Assembly: GCA_002455275.1 (NCBI GenBank)
Contig: DKKO01000001.1
Location: 42,799 to 106,798, forward strand
Source: Candidatus Saccharibacteria bacterium UBA6664
GTDB taxonomy: Bacteria > Patescibacteriota > Saccharimonadia > Saccharimonadales > Saccharimonadaceae
DNA: 64,000 nt
Direction of reading: 5' to 3'
Positions 1 through 8,767 of the stretch are shown here, piece by piece. A program made the position numbers and the translations under genes. Numbering within the stretch: position 1 is the stretch's first letter; each line of letters opens with the position of its first letter. The notes beneath the pieces are model-generated. The model saw only the letters and a program-made list of their open reading frames with translations. It ran no database searches and had not been told where the DNA came from.

Positions 1-101
1 CAAGTTAATGTACCTTGGGATCAGGGTTCTCCACCACTGTTCTACCAAAAGTATGGGTTAATTGTACCCACATGTGTCCAAAAGCGCAAGCCTTTTTTAT
101 T

Positions 102-1394
102 TTATTGTTCTACCAGAGTAAAGTCTTCACCACCGATTCGAACAATCGAGTTACCTACCGCCCCCTGGCGAGTAAGCTCATGAGTAATGCCCATTTTCTT
201 CATAATATCGCGCAAACGATTAAGGTTTTCGTAGCCAGAAAAGTTGGTACGGCGAGCAAACTTTTCGATTTTGTGCCCAGAGACTACATATACAACGCCG
301 TCCTCATCAACCCGTTTTTTAACTTTCCAAGCTAAATCTTTGGCTGTTTCCGGTAGAGTAATCCTTACTATATCGTCATTTTGTTCGGCGACTTCTTCGC
401 TGCGCGCTTTTGCAGCTTGTTTCACATGACGAGCAAGCGAACGCAATACTTCACGAAGACCCTTATGAGCTGTTGCGGATATAGCGAATACTTCACTGTT
501 TGGCGCCACTTTCTTTATGGCGTCGAGCTGCATCTGCACAATGTCAGTATCAAGGCCCTCGATCTTGGTGAGTGCTACGACCTCTGGCCTGGAAGCAAGC
601 TCAGGGCTGTACTGTTGAAGCTCGTTTCGAATCGTGGCATATACTGAAGCGACATCGTTGCTATAGGCATCAATGAGATGAAGGAGCACCGATGTACGCT
701 CGATATGGCGCAAGAATGCGTCACCTAGGCCCTTGCCATCACTCGCGCCCTCTATCAGGCCTGGAATATCAGCGACGAGCAAGCTGCTCGAATCAATATC
801 GGCTACGCCTAGGTTGGGTGTTAGGGTGGTAAAAGCATAATCGGCAATTTCAGGACGTGCGTTGCTCACGACGCTCAAGAAAGTTGATTTACCCGCATTA
901 GGGAACCCCACCAAACCAACATCAGCAAGTAGCTTTAGCTCTAGTTCAGCCTCAAACGTATCACCGGGCTCACCAAGCTCAGCGATTTTAGGTGCCTGTC
1001 TGGTAGAGCTTTTAAAGTGTGCATTACCAAAACCACCATCGCCGCCTTTTGCAATAACGGCTTCCTGTAGGTCATCGACTAAATCAGCTATTACTTCACC
1101 ATCTTTTCGTACCACGGTGCCCATAGGTACTTTTACAATCAGGTCTTCACCAGATTTGCCCCGACGATCGCGTTTCGCTCCATTTGCTCCTGGTTTTGCC
1201 TTTAGTTCTGGTTTATAACGAAAATCAAGCAGCGTATTTACATCTTTTGAGCCACGAAAAATGACATTTCCACCTTTTCCGCCATCGCCACCGTCCGGGC
1301 CACCCTTATCAACATAAATTTCATGCCTAAAACTGACGGCACCATCGCCGCCTTTTCCAGCTTGGATAAACACTTTCGCAGTATCGACAAACAT
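102..1394 (-). CDS. obg: Obg family ribosome-associated GTPase
   Basis: Essential GTPase acting in late 50S subunit assembly and stress control. The 430-residue protein has the three expected parts: a glycine-rich Obg fold (about 1-158, with GKGGDGAVSF), the GTPase domain (P-loop GFPNAGKST near residue 165, switch motif DIPGLIEGA), and a C-terminal OCT domain (about 330-425) ending VRIGGEDFTLVEQ. The usual NKxD specificity motif reads TKIE, a visible deviation. A TATAAT at 1405-1410 ends 10 bases before the ATG, so the mRNA would have almost no leader. It stands alone, with no rplU/rpmA neighbour in the window. Confidence 0.97.
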   Translation of the reverse strand: MFVDTAKVFIQAGKGGDGAVSFRHEIYVDKGGPDGGDGGKGGNVIFRGSKDVNTLLDFRYKPELKAKPGANGAKRDRRGKSGEDLIVKVPMGTVVRKDGEVIADLVDDLQEAVIAKGGDGGFGNAHFKSSTRQAPKIAELGEPGDTFEAELELKLLADVGLVGFPNAGKSTFLSVVSNARPEIADYAFTTLTPNLGVADIDSSSLLVADIPGLIEGASDGKGLGDAFLRHIERTSVLLHLIDAYSNDVASVYATIRNELQQYSPELASRPEVVALTKIEGLDTDIVQMQLDAIKKVAPNSEVFAISATAHKGLREVLRSLARHVKQAAKARSEEVAEQNDDIVRITLPETAKDLAWKVKKRVDEDGVVYVVSGHKIEKFARRTNFSGYENLNRLRDIMKKMGITHELTRQGAVGNSIVRIGGEDFTLVEQ

Positions 1395-1560
1395 ATTGTT
1401 ATATATTATAGCATAGTTTAAGCGTTTTTACCACTGTTATATTGGCTTAGCTAGGCGCTGAAGCATTTCGAGTTCATGTGCAGTTTATCGTCGAAGCACG
1501 CACCGAGCTGTACAAAAGTACTGCGGGGGAGTACTACAGACGAAAACTGTGCAGGAGCCG

Positions 1561-1604
1561 AAAAGAGCGGCAGAGTTCTGGCTCTGCCAGAATCTCCGCC
1601 GCTC
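1561..1604 (-). terminator. Terminator after the LysM/CHAP gene
   Basis: Read on the minus strand, a stem with outer arms GAGCGGC/GCCGCTC and inner arms TTCTGGC/GCCAGAA is followed by TTTT. It lies directly downstream of the stop of the CHAP protein gene. The remaining 1411-1560 holds further inverted arms (GTGCAG...CTGTGC at about 1478-1553) but no credible gene. Confidence 0.7.
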
Positions 1605-1617
1605 GATGCTTTAGTGA

Positions 1618-2733
1618 CTAGTGGATGTAGGTATAGGCGCCAGCTTGCCCAGCTGAAATAGTACGCTCGTTCACAATATTGAATCCACCGTACGCATAGT
1701 TGTTCATCTCGGTAATCACAATGTCACCATTGCTCTTGACTCGCTCGACGACACCGACGTGACCAAAGTAGCCAGCCATGTCGACAAGTACAGCACCAGC
1801 GGCTGGACGGTTGTTCACGAGGTAGCCAGCTGCTCGGGCGTTTGCAGCCCAACTTGCGCCGTTACCCCAGAAACTACCAACGGGACGACCTAGCTGTGCA
1901 CGGCGCTCATAGGCGTACCACGTACAGTTACCAGGAGCGTAGCGGTTACCAGCAGAGGCGCCAGCAAGGCCTGCGTCGATAACGCCACCGCTTACGTCGC
2001 CAGGTACACCAGCGAAGTTGTTCACAACAGGTGCAACTGCGGCAGGCTTGATACCACCAGGCACGACAATTCGTCGACCAGCGGTTGGGCCACTGAGTTC
2101 AAGGTCGTTGAAGGCAATAATGCGATCTTCGCTTGTGCGGTACTTACGGGCTATGTCAGCAGCAGATTCGCCACTTTCAACCGTGTGCATAATACCGCTC
2201 ACTGGTAGAATGGTAAGCTTACGACCGGGTTCAAGGGCGTCGGTATCAGAAAGATTATTCGCCCAACGAATAGTGTCGCTTGAGATACCAAACTTCTTAG
2301 CAACAGATGGTACTGTGTCGCCACGCTTCACCACATACTTGGTAAGCGAACGATTTGTGCTGGTAGGCTTAATGATTTGAGGTTTTGTAATCGCTGTAGT
2401 GTCGGTTTGAGCTAGTTCGTTTTCGGCAGCTAGCGAAACCGAGAGGTTAGCAGCATTTGAGGCAATAGGAAGATTAGCGCGTTCTGCCAAGTCGGCAGCC
2501 ACGTTACTCGCTATCACGTCATCAACAGATGGTGTGTTGTTTGAAGTAAGCGTCGAATTAACGGCACCTTCGGTAACGCTAACTGGTTGTCCACTTACTT
2601 CTTGTGGTGATTCATAACCCACAGCAACTACAGCTACCAATGCAATGAATGCACCAGAGTAGGCTACAGTGCGGCCCAGGGGAAATCGGGTTTTCTTCGT
2701 TTTACGGTGTTTTGCAAACACCTGCTGCTTCAT
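1618..2733 (-). CDS. LysM-LysM-CHAP cell-wall hydrolase
   Basis: Predicted exported or membrane-tethered peptidoglycan amidase/endopeptidase. An N-terminal hydrophobic stretch (about 27-42) follows a basic tail rich in K and R. Two LysM glycan-binding modules follow (about 131-178, starting KYVVKRGDTVPSVAKKFG; about 183-226, MHTVESGESAADIARKY). A C-terminal CHAP domain (about 265-371) has its Cys in GNCTWYAYERR and its His in FGHVGVVERV. Such enzymes remodel the own wall or open a host wall; which one cannot be told. No ribosome-binding site is evident, and a strong promoter lies about 280 bases upstream, giving an unusually long leader. Confidence 0.9.
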   Translation of the reverse strand: MKQQVFAKHRKTKKTRFPLGRTVAYSGAFIALVAVVAVGYESPQEVSGQPVSVTEGAVNSTLTSNNTPSVDDVIASNVAADLAERANLPIASNAANLSVSLAAENELAQTDTTAITKPQIIKPTSTNRSLTKYVVKRGDTVPSVAKKFGISSDTIRWANNLSDTDALEPGRKLTILPVSGIMHTVESGESAADIARKYRTSEDRIIAFNDLELSGPTAGRRIVVPGGIKPAAVAPVVNNFAGVPGDVSGGVIDAGLAGASAGNRYAPGNCTWYAYERRAQLGRPVGSFWGNGASWAANARAAGYLVNNRPAAGAVLVDMAGYFGHVGVVERVKSNGDIVITEMNNYAYGGFNIVNERTISAGQAGAYTYIH

Positions 2734-3014
2734 GTCAGCGGCTTGTGCAAGAGCTGTGCTCGATGCAATTTGGTTACGAATTATCGTTCTCCTGCCGCTC
2801 GGATTACTCTCGAGGGCTCTACCTTACTTTGTCTTTACTTCTCGCAAAAGAACAGGGCACGTATGTCGACCAAGATATTAGTTAATATTGCTTCTACGTT
2901 GTTCTAATTCAGTGCCCGTGCGACAGTTTGGGTAGGCTCATTTACAGGTATCGGCATTCCTCTCGCAATCGATGAATCTCACCGACAGTCATGCAACTAA
3001 CCATAAATGTGCTG
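2734..3014 (-). promoter_or_regulatory. Long structured 5' leader of the CHAP gene
   Basis: About 280 transcribed, apparently non-coding bases separate the promoter at 3021-3049 from the CHAP gene. Arms ACGGGCAC and GTGCCC(T)GT, about 65 bases apart, can pair and dominate the fold. I looked for the c-di-AMP (ydaO) riboswitch often found before such hydrolases and could not match it. Function unknown; a regulatory leader is an inference from length and pairing only. Confidence 0.4.
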
Positions 3015-3020
3015 ATATCC

Positions 3021-3049
3021 ATTGTAACAATGCTTGCTTTTTATGTCAA
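3021..3049 (-). promoter_or_regulatory. Sigma-70-type promoter of the CHAP gene
   Basis: Minus strand TTGACA (3044-3049), 17-base spacer, TACAAT (3021-3026); a near-consensus promoter with predicted start near 3014. Confidence 0.8.
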
Positions 3050-3149
3050 TAGATTTTATAAAAATGTTTTTAGATAGAATCCTTGTCCTTAAAGGGTTAA
3101 TCTCTCGTTGATGGGCTATTGAGGCGGCTGCCGAGCTTTAGTGGGAAGA

Positions 3150-3283
3150 ATGAGTTTTTGGATTTACTCCAAAAACGAAATGGAGGGTGAGGATAGCCAG
3201 TGGCTATCCGCAAGGAAATCTTCTGATGAAAACTTGTTTTCAGTCAAGAAGTTTCGGGGCCGCGGAACGTGGCAAGCCCCTCC
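3150..3283. ncRNA. Candidate structured RNA, family unknown
   Basis: This gene-free stretch between mltG and the CHAP promoter packs several helices: a perfect 9-bp stem 3154-3162/3168-3176, a perfect 8-bp stem GGATAGCC/GGCTATCC at 3191-3198/3202-3209, an extended hairpin about 3217-3254 around TGAAAA/TTTTCA, and a GC-rich hairpin 3256-3280 (GGGGCCGCG...CGTGGC..CCC) that GGAG/CTCC (3182-3185/3280-3283) can close. It matches no RNase P, tmRNA or SRP signature I know. Strand is undecided; on the minus strand it would lie just after mltG and could be its 3' end. Bases 3050-3149 show nothing else I can name. Confidence 0.35.
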
Positions 3284-4441
3284 TTATAAAATTAAGCACT
3301 TTTTCTTGCAGTGATTTTGGATATTCGCCTCGTGCTCGGCAGCGGTGCGACCGAAGTAGGTCTTGTCGTCATCGCCACTAAGGAAGAAGAGGTAGCTACT
3401 AGAGGTAGGGTTACCTACTGCCATCAGAGCTCCCTTACCCGGTGAGGCAATTGGCCCTGGCGGCAAACCAGCATATCGACGGGTATTGTACGGCGAATCT
3501 AGATTTGGATCACGGGCTACCCCTGTTTTGTCTGCAATATATTGGTAGGTTACATCCGATCCTAAGTTCATATCTTGCTTCAAACGATTGTAAAATACGC
3601 CCGCTACAAGCTTTTGGTCGCTATCGCCCACCACTTCTCGCTGCACGATTGAGGCAAGCGTAATACCTTCGTATAAACTTAGCCCTTGTGCTTTGTATTT
3701 GCGAACCAAATCGCCGCTCTTTACCACCTTATACATCTCGTCGAATGCACGGGTTAGGATAGTTTCCACGCTTACATCGGTAGGAAATTGGTAGGTTTCA
3801 CCGTAAATATACCCCTCGAGGTCTTTGCTTGCCGGTTTGCCAACTAAAAGCGGGTGATCATATTGTTTCGCGAGCGCGCTATCTACCTCTTGTTTAGTAA
3901 ATCCAGCCTCTAGAAGAGCCTTTCGGTGCTTGGCAAGTGTATTTCCGGGCAAAAATGTAATATCAAAGGTCTCTGTACGCCCCTCTACGATTAACGCCAC
4001 AATCGACGGCACATCCGAGCCTCGATTGATTCTGTATGAGCCGGCCTGCAGTTTTCCGCCATAACGATGCAGTCTCACGTACCACTCAAATGCCGCGCTA
4101 TTTTTTATGGCGTTTTTTTCTTTTAGTAGCTTCGCTAGCCCGGCGGAATCCGTGCCTGGCTCTACTGCAATACTCACTAGTTGATCTTCACCCGGGGCAA
4201 CTGGCTCTAGTTGCTGTTTGTACCAAAACCACACAGCTCCGCTAACAATAAGTGCAGCCAGAAAAGCAATAAGCGCTGCAATACTTAGTCGCTTCAGCCA
4301 TTTTCGCTTCTTGGTTACTGGTTCTAGGTGAGGCTCTTGCTCAAGGTCCGGTAACTCAGCAGGTTCTTCAGTAGGAACCAACGGCTCCTTGGTAGGTTGC
4401 GAGGGCTGTGGTTGACGTTGAGGTGGTCGAATATCGTTCAC
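3284..4441 (-). CDS. mltG: MltG-type endolytic murein transglycosylase
   Basis: Inner-membrane transglycosylase that cleaves nascent glycan strands and sets their length. The 385-residue protein has a proline-rich cytoplasmic tail (1-45), one membrane helix (about 49-72) and a YceG/MltG domain with LASIVQRE near residue 237, where most family members read SIVEKE; this substitution next to the catalytic glutamate deserves a check. The start is GTG and overlaps the ruvX stop by four bases (GTGA), so the two are translationally coupled. Confidence 0.92.
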   Translation of the reverse strand: MNDIRPPQRQPQPSQPTKEPLVPTEEPAELPDLEQEPHLEPVTKKRKWLKRLSIAALIAFLAALIVSGAVWFWYKQQLEPVAPGEDQLVSIAVEPGTDSAGLAKLLKEKNAIKNSAAFEWYVRLHRYGGKLQAGSYRINRGSDVPSIVALIVEGRTETFDITFLPGNTLAKHRKALLEAGFTKQEVDSALAKQYDHPLLVGKPASKDLEGYIYGETYQFPTDVSVETILTRAFDEMYKVVKSGDLVRKYKAQGLSLYEGITLASIVQREVVGDSDQKLVAGVFYNRLKQDMNLGSDVTYQYIADKTGVARDPNLDSPYNTRRYAGLPPGPIASPGKGALMAVGNPTSSSYLFFLSGDDDKTYFGRTAAEHEANIQNHCKKKCLIL

Positions 4442-4842
4442 GAGTGCTGCTCCAGATAATCTTGGAGCAATATACTCGCCGCCATCTTGTCGATATCCGC
4501 CTTTTGGTACGGGCCACCTTGCTGTTTTAAGCGATCTTCGGCCAGTACGCTGGTTAGCGATTCATCTTGAAATACCGTATCTGCATTAACTTGTAACGAA
4601 GAAGCGAACACCTCTACGAGCTCGGTTTGCTTGGTGGCTTCCCCTGATTGATTACGAGGATATCCAATGACGACAGTGTCGATATTGTGTGCCTTTACCA
4701 GATCCGCTATCTTGTCGAGTTCGGCGCCATCAACGGCGAGAGTGGTAAGCGGGGTTGCCAAACGTACTTGGCTATCACCAATAGCTACCCCTATTCGAAC
4801 CGTTCCCACATCCAAACCGAGAAATTGCTTACTTCTGCTCAT
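4438..4842 (-). CDS. ruvX: RuvX/YqgF RNase H-fold nuclease
   Basis: Putative Holliday-junction resolvase-like or 16S rRNA pre-processing nuclease (YqgF family). Motifs are FLGLDVGTVRIGVA (first acidic residue), QDESLTS (second) and a terminal KADIDKMAASILLQDYL carrying the third. I take the ATG giving MSRSKQF (4842), which overlaps the upstream stop by 14 bases; an in-frame ATG five codons earlier (4857) is possible. It sits between the large membrane protein gene and mltG in one minus-strand operon. Confidence 0.9.
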   Translation of the reverse strand: MSRSKQFLGLDVGTVRIGVAIGDSQVRLATPLTTLAVDGAELDKIADLVKAHNIDTVVIGYPRNQSGEATKQTELVEVFASSLQVNADTVFQDESLTSVLAEDRLKQQGGPYQKADIDKMAASILLQDYLEQHS

Positions 4843-6436
4843 CGAGCTTGAATTCAACCTTTATCTTGGCAACGTCGTTTGGTACCGTACTTACCCAGAA
4901 TGGGAAGAAGTTTACCTCGACATTTTCGACACCTTGTATCGATTCAATATCCTCTTGAATGGCGCCAAATTTCTTACCACGAGACTGTTCTTTCACGTCG
5001 TTTTCGTCAATTTTAGGGCCAATCGCGGCACTGTCTATCAGTGTAGCGGATATCGTATCTCCTTTTACTTCATCATCCTGAAATGATGCATCAGCAGCAC
5101 CGTTGTCGTACACCTGTTGATCAGGGTTATTTTTTAGCTCGTTCTTCAAATACTGGTCGAGAAAATCATTCATTTCTGCCTTTTCAACGCCATACATGCG
5201 GTATACCACACTACCGGTGAGCTTTGCTGTGTCGCCAGTTACTTCAGCGCCGATGGCCGGTGAGGAAACAACATCTTTGTAGTCTGTTTTGAAGCTGTTG
5301 CCAAATATCGTTACGTCGCCTTCGAAGCTCGACTTTAAGTCGCTCTCTATTTGGTCGGTGCCTTCGCTCACAAGCTGTTCTTTGGCACGCTGCACGTCCG
5401 ATGCGGTCACAACTTTCACATTTTTGTCGGTACCACCAGAGGTAGGACCAGTAAGATTAGCGGAAATATTACTTGGTGCACCTGACATAGCGCCTGTTGC
5501 GGCATTAAATTTCGCACCATTTTCACTAGCGGTTACAGTGGTTGGTGCGCCAGTATAGTTCGAGATAGTGATGGTCACCGAGTTGTCTGTAACAAACTTG
5601 AGGCCACCCGAACTTGTGAGCACAGTTCCAGCTGGAATAGTTGTTCCTAGCGCTGAAATTTGGCTGGTTGAAAATTCGACTTCACCCGTAGCTTTTTCGC
5701 CGATGTTCTTCTTGCCTGTTGGTGTAAACTCTTGCGAAATCTTTTCAGATTTTTTCGCCTCGCTCGCCTTGATGGTAAGCTTTTCGAAATCTGTTTTACC
5801 GGTTGTTCTGGCTGTAATCGGCGTGTTGATTGACTCATCCGAAGTTTTTGCCTGGATCACCACCGTTGCGCGTGGAGCGATCACTATTGCCCACACCAAA
5901 AATGTAATCAGTGCTACGGCGCCAACCACACCTAGCGCGAGTTTTTTGCGAAATGTATTGAAGTTTGGCACGCTCGACTTTTTGCGTGAACCCTTTCGAG
6001 GAGTTACCGCAGGAATTGGGCCTGCGCCATCGGTTTTAGAAAGCTCATCGACAACTGAGTCAGTAGAGGCTACGTCAGTAGGCAAGCCAGCGTGTTCACC
6101 GACGGGTATGTCGTTGCCATCTATTATGTCTTCGCTGTCGTCACTATCATCGGTGGGGACAGCAGCAATTTCAGGCTTACTTTGAAGATTTTTCGCTACA
6201 GGAAGTGATGCGGCAGCGGCAAGACCAGCTAAAGCGTGGTTGTTGGTGATAAGTACAAGGTGTTTGCTATCTTGCTTGGCGGCACGCGCTAGTAGACGCA
6301 GATTCACGGCACTCTGCAAAACTCCCACGTGCTTTGGTGGCACGAGGGCAACAATTTTTTCCTTCGAGGCATTAACCCGGCTAATAATCGCGGTTATGTC
6401 GTCTTCGGCATCGATATATATAACGTCTTTTTTCAT
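4829..6436 (-). CDS. Large single-pass membrane protein of CPR type, function unknown
   Basis: 535 residues: an N-terminal globular part (about 1-95, MKKDVIYIDAEDDITAII...) that looks like a conserved CPR domain, an acidic linker, one membrane helix (about 172-190, GVVGAVALITFLVWAIV) and a 340-residue external part rich in T, S and beta-forming residues. I recall similar CPR proteins annotated loosely as baseplate-J-like, but see no motif that proves it. It lies three bases after the FtsA/PilM-like gene, an arrangement reminiscent of PilM with a membrane partner (inference). Function unassigned. Confidence 0.75.
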   Translation of the reverse strand: MKKDVIYIDAEDDITAIISRVNASKEKIVALVPPKHVGVLQSAVNLRLLARAAKQDSKHLVLITNNHALAGLAAAASLPVAKNLQSKPEIAAVPTDDSDDSEDIIDGNDIPVGEHAGLPTDVASTDSVVDELSKTDGAGPIPAVTPRKGSRKKSSVPNFNTFRKKLALGVVGAVALITFLVWAIVIAPRATVVIQAKTSDESINTPITARTTGKTDFEKLTIKASEAKKSEKISQEFTPTGKKNIGEKATGEVEFSTSQISALGTTIPAGTVLTSSGGLKFVTDNSVTITISNYTGAPTTVTASENGAKFNAATGAMSGAPSNISANLTGPTSGGTDKNVKVVTASDVQRAKEQLVSEGTDQIESDLKSSFEGDVTIFGNSFKTDYKDVVSSPAIGAEVTGDTAKLTGSVVYRMYGVEKAEMNDFLDQYLKNELKNNPDQQVYDNGAADASFQDDEVKGDTISATLIDSAAIGPKIDENDVKEQSRGKKFGAIQEDIESIQGVENVEVNFFPFWVSTVPNDVAKIKVEFKLDEQK

Positions 6437-6439
6437 CTG

Positions 6440-7714
6440 TTATATGCGTAGAATCCGGTTTAATTTTTCTTTTATGCTACCAGGGTCGCTACTACCTTGT
6501 ATTGTATCATAGCCAACCCTCAGTAGACCCATGGCAGTGATGAAGGTATGGTCTGTTACGCTACCGGTAGCGTCTTTGATTCCGACTACTTCTTTGGGCG
6601 ATATGTGGTGTACCGTTGGTTTTTTAGTAAACGGCAAGTTCTTGTGCCACTCTCGCTCTTCCAACGCTTCGACCAATTTAGATAGGCTAGCTCCCCCACC
6701 ACACAGCAATATTCGATTCGGCAGGTGATCAACAGCGTCAAATTCGCTCAATGCGAGCTCTACGCCAGACAGCCAAACATCAAGTGTCTTGCCTATCGCC
6801 GCTTCAGCTTGCTGTTTAACGGTCGCTTTTATTTGGTCATTATCAAGATTTATCTTTAATTTTTCGGCGTCTTTGTAAGTAAGATCCATTTCGCTTGAAA
6901 TTGTACGAGTAAAGCTGCGCCCACCAATACCAAACATCTTGGTGCCTTCAACGCCACCGTCGTTTACCACGGCGATATCGGTTGTACCACCGCCAACATC
7001 GGCTAAAATGGCGGTAAAGTTGCTACTAGCATCGCTACCAAGCACGCTTCGACTCACGGCGAATGGTTCAGCAGCAACAGCCAATAGCTCAAGAGCTAGT
7101 TCGTCGGCAACGCGTTCTAACGCTCCAATGTGTACCATAGGGGCAAACGCCGTGTAAATTTGCACGGCGACGTCCTTACCCTGAAAACCAATTGGGTTGG
7201 AAACTTTATAACCGTCGATGTGAATGCTCACCAGAGCAGAGTTGACCAGTTTTACCTCAACTTCGTCATTGCCTGTCTCGAGGGCAATACTTTTTTGCGC
7301 CTTCACCTGGGCGCGTTCTTGTACCTTTTCGATGATAAATTCCATTTCAGGAATATCGAGCGGTCGGTCTGGCTGTGGACGACGGTAACGAATAGTGCTT
7401 GTTGTACCCTTTACTAGCTCTCCTGCAATACCAATAATCACTCGTTTTGCTTGTAATCCTGCTTGATCTTCTGCCTCAGCTAGCGCCGTTTCACAGTTTT
7501 GCACTACACCGGCTATATCGGCTATCGCGCCCGAATGCATATCACTTACATCTTGGCGAGCCCTGCCCATGCCAACAATCGTAAGTTCGTCGTTGTCGAG
7601 CCTAGCTATGAGTGCCTTCACAAATTCGGTTCCGATGTCGAGCGCAACAATATGTTGCTTATCATCGGCTTCAGCCCGAGCTTGGCGCATTTCGCGCAAC
7701 TTTTGTAAAACCAT
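6440..7714 (-). CDS. FtsA/PilM-like actin-fold ATPase
   Basis: Actin-superfamily protein with phosphate-1 motif VALDIGTEFVKA, an SHS2-type inserted domain (about 80-180), phosphate-2 motif ILADVGGGTTDIAVV and adenosine motif LLCGGGASL. It could be the divisome protein FtsA or the pilus assembly protein PilM; no FtsZ is adjacent and no membrane-targeting helix is obvious. The first in-frame ATG (7726) lies inside the -10 hexamer TATAAT, so I choose the second ATG (7714), which follows that hexamer by 10 bases. It forms a tight pair with the membrane protein gene downstream. Confidence 0.85.
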   Translation of the reverse strand: MVLQKLREMRQARAEADDKQHIVALDIGTEFVKALIARLDNDELTIVGMGRARQDVSDMHSGAIADIAGVVQNCETALAEAEDQAGLQAKRVIIGIAGELVKGTTSTIRYRRPQPDRPLDIPEMEFIIEKVQERAQVKAQKSIALETGNDEVEVKLVNSALVSIHIDGYKVSNPIGFQGKDVAVQIYTAFAPMVHIGALERVADELALELLAVAAEPFAVSRSVLGSDASSNFTAILADVGGGTTDIAVVNDGGVEGTKMFGIGGRSFTRTISSEMDLTYKDAEKLKINLDNDQIKATVKQQAEAAIGKTLDVWLSGVELALSEFDAVDHLPNRILLCGGGASLSKLVEALEEREWHKNLPFTKKPTVHHISPKEVVGIKDATGSVTDHTFITAMGLLRVGYDTIQGSSDPGSIKEKLNRILRI

Positions 7715-7760
7715 AAGTGGTACCATTATATACCAAAAGAGGTAATCGTAGCAAAATTAG

Positions 7761-7789
7761 TTGCTTTTTTATTAAAAATATGCTATAAT
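7761..7789 (+). promoter_or_regulatory. Promoter for leaderless mRNA of the 323-residue protein
   Basis: TTGCTT (7761-7766), 17-base spacer, extended -10 TGC-TATAAT (7784-7789). Only six bases separate it from the ATG at 7796, so transcription should begin at the start codon. Confidence 0.75.
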
Positions 7790-7795
7790 GATACT

Positions 7796-8767
7796 ATGGA
7801 CTTAGATCCTTCCAAAGAAGCCCTGCAAGGCATTGAGCTTACCCGTCGCGTTGGTCGGGACATTGAGTTATCTCGGGATGCTCGAGATGATGTTGATATT
7901 GTGCTGAGTGAAGCGGCTGAAGAGCTGAAATATTTTTCAACAGCCGATGTTCTAAAGACATCTCACACTCTCGCCGTAGACGAAGAGATCGTTTTCCCAG
8001 CCCAGGGTGATAATGGCGAACGGATGTTCTTTTCAATTCCCCAAGGAAGCCTGGAAGTGTGCGTCACCCGTACAAGCCGCGGAACAGCAGTTAACCTGAC
8101 CGGCAAAACCACAGATAATAGGGCCGCATACTCTATTAGACGTACTTCGAATGGTATATGGAATTTTAGCTATGCTGCGGGTAACTCTGATACTGAGCCT
8201 GCCTTTAACCCAACAAATCTTGAAGTACTTCACTTTATAACCGGTGTTGCAAACATGAGTGACACTAAGCCAGGTGATGCATGGCGCGATAAGGGCTATC
8301 CTGCCGAAAATGATGAGATGGCGAACAATGCTATTTCTGAACTCGCAGAAATTGCGGCGGTGACAACTGATCGCGAAATGATCTTCCTTGACCCTAAAGT
8401 TGTAAATATTGTTGATTACGGACCGGATGGCGAAATTACAATGTCAAATCCTAGCGAGTTGAAACGTGGGATTAGTATTCACGAATCGAACGACGTCGAG
8501 GAAGTAATGGCATTATTTGCTGAACCGATGTTGATTATAAGCACCGACCCTTTACACTATGCGAAGCGTACTGTGTTTGCTTCAACAAAACGCCGTAAAG
8601 GTATACACACCAAAAACGTTTCTGCTAAGCTCGTAATGGAAGGTACTCCAGATAGAAATGCTCTGAACGAGCTATCTCAAGCCGAAAATGATGAGCTGCT
8701 TCGCAATGCTTTGTTAAAAAATATACGTGACTTCGTAGAGCAAAAGCGCTCACACACTGCTGCTTAA
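7796..8767 (+). CDS. Conserved-looking soluble protein, function unknown
   Basis: 323 residues, acidic, with no signal peptide or membrane segment. The N-terminal third is helical and charged (MDLDPSKEALQGIELTRR); the middle is probably beta-rich (VCVTRTSRGTAVNLTGKTT); the last 40 residues are helical and basic. I recognise no family or catalytic motif. Expressed alone from a strong promoter as a leaderless mRNA, it converges on alaS with a four-base 3' overlap. Codon use matches the neighbours, so it is not an obvious recent import. Confidence 0.8.
   Translation: MDLDPSKEALQGIELTRRVGRDIELSRDARDDVDIVLSEAAEELKYFSTADVLKTSHTLAVDEEIVFPAQGDNGERMFFSIPQGSLEVCVTRTSRGTAVNLTGKTTDNRAAYSIRRTSNGIWNFSYAAGNSDTEPAFNPTNLEVLHFITGVANMSDTKPGDAWRDKGYPAENDEMANNAISELAEIAAVTTDREMIFLDPKVVNIVDYGPDGEITMSNPSELKRGISIHESNDVEEVMALFAEPMLIISTDPLHYAKRTVFASTKRRKGIHTKNVSAKLVMEGTPDRNALNELSQAENDELLRNALLKNIRDFVEQKRSHTAA

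Noticed and set aside
1476..1661. A 61-codon plus-strand frame between obg and the CHAP gene
   Set aside because: No ribosome-binding site, it crosses a terminator hairpin and runs antisense into the CHAP gene.
2734..3014. c-di-AMP (ydaO) riboswitch before the CHAP gene
   Set aside because: Gene type and leader length fit, but I could not find the conserved core sequence.
5568..6185. A 205-codon frame antisense to the large membrane protein
   Set aside because: Low-complexity S/V/A composition and no start signals; a shadow of the real gene.
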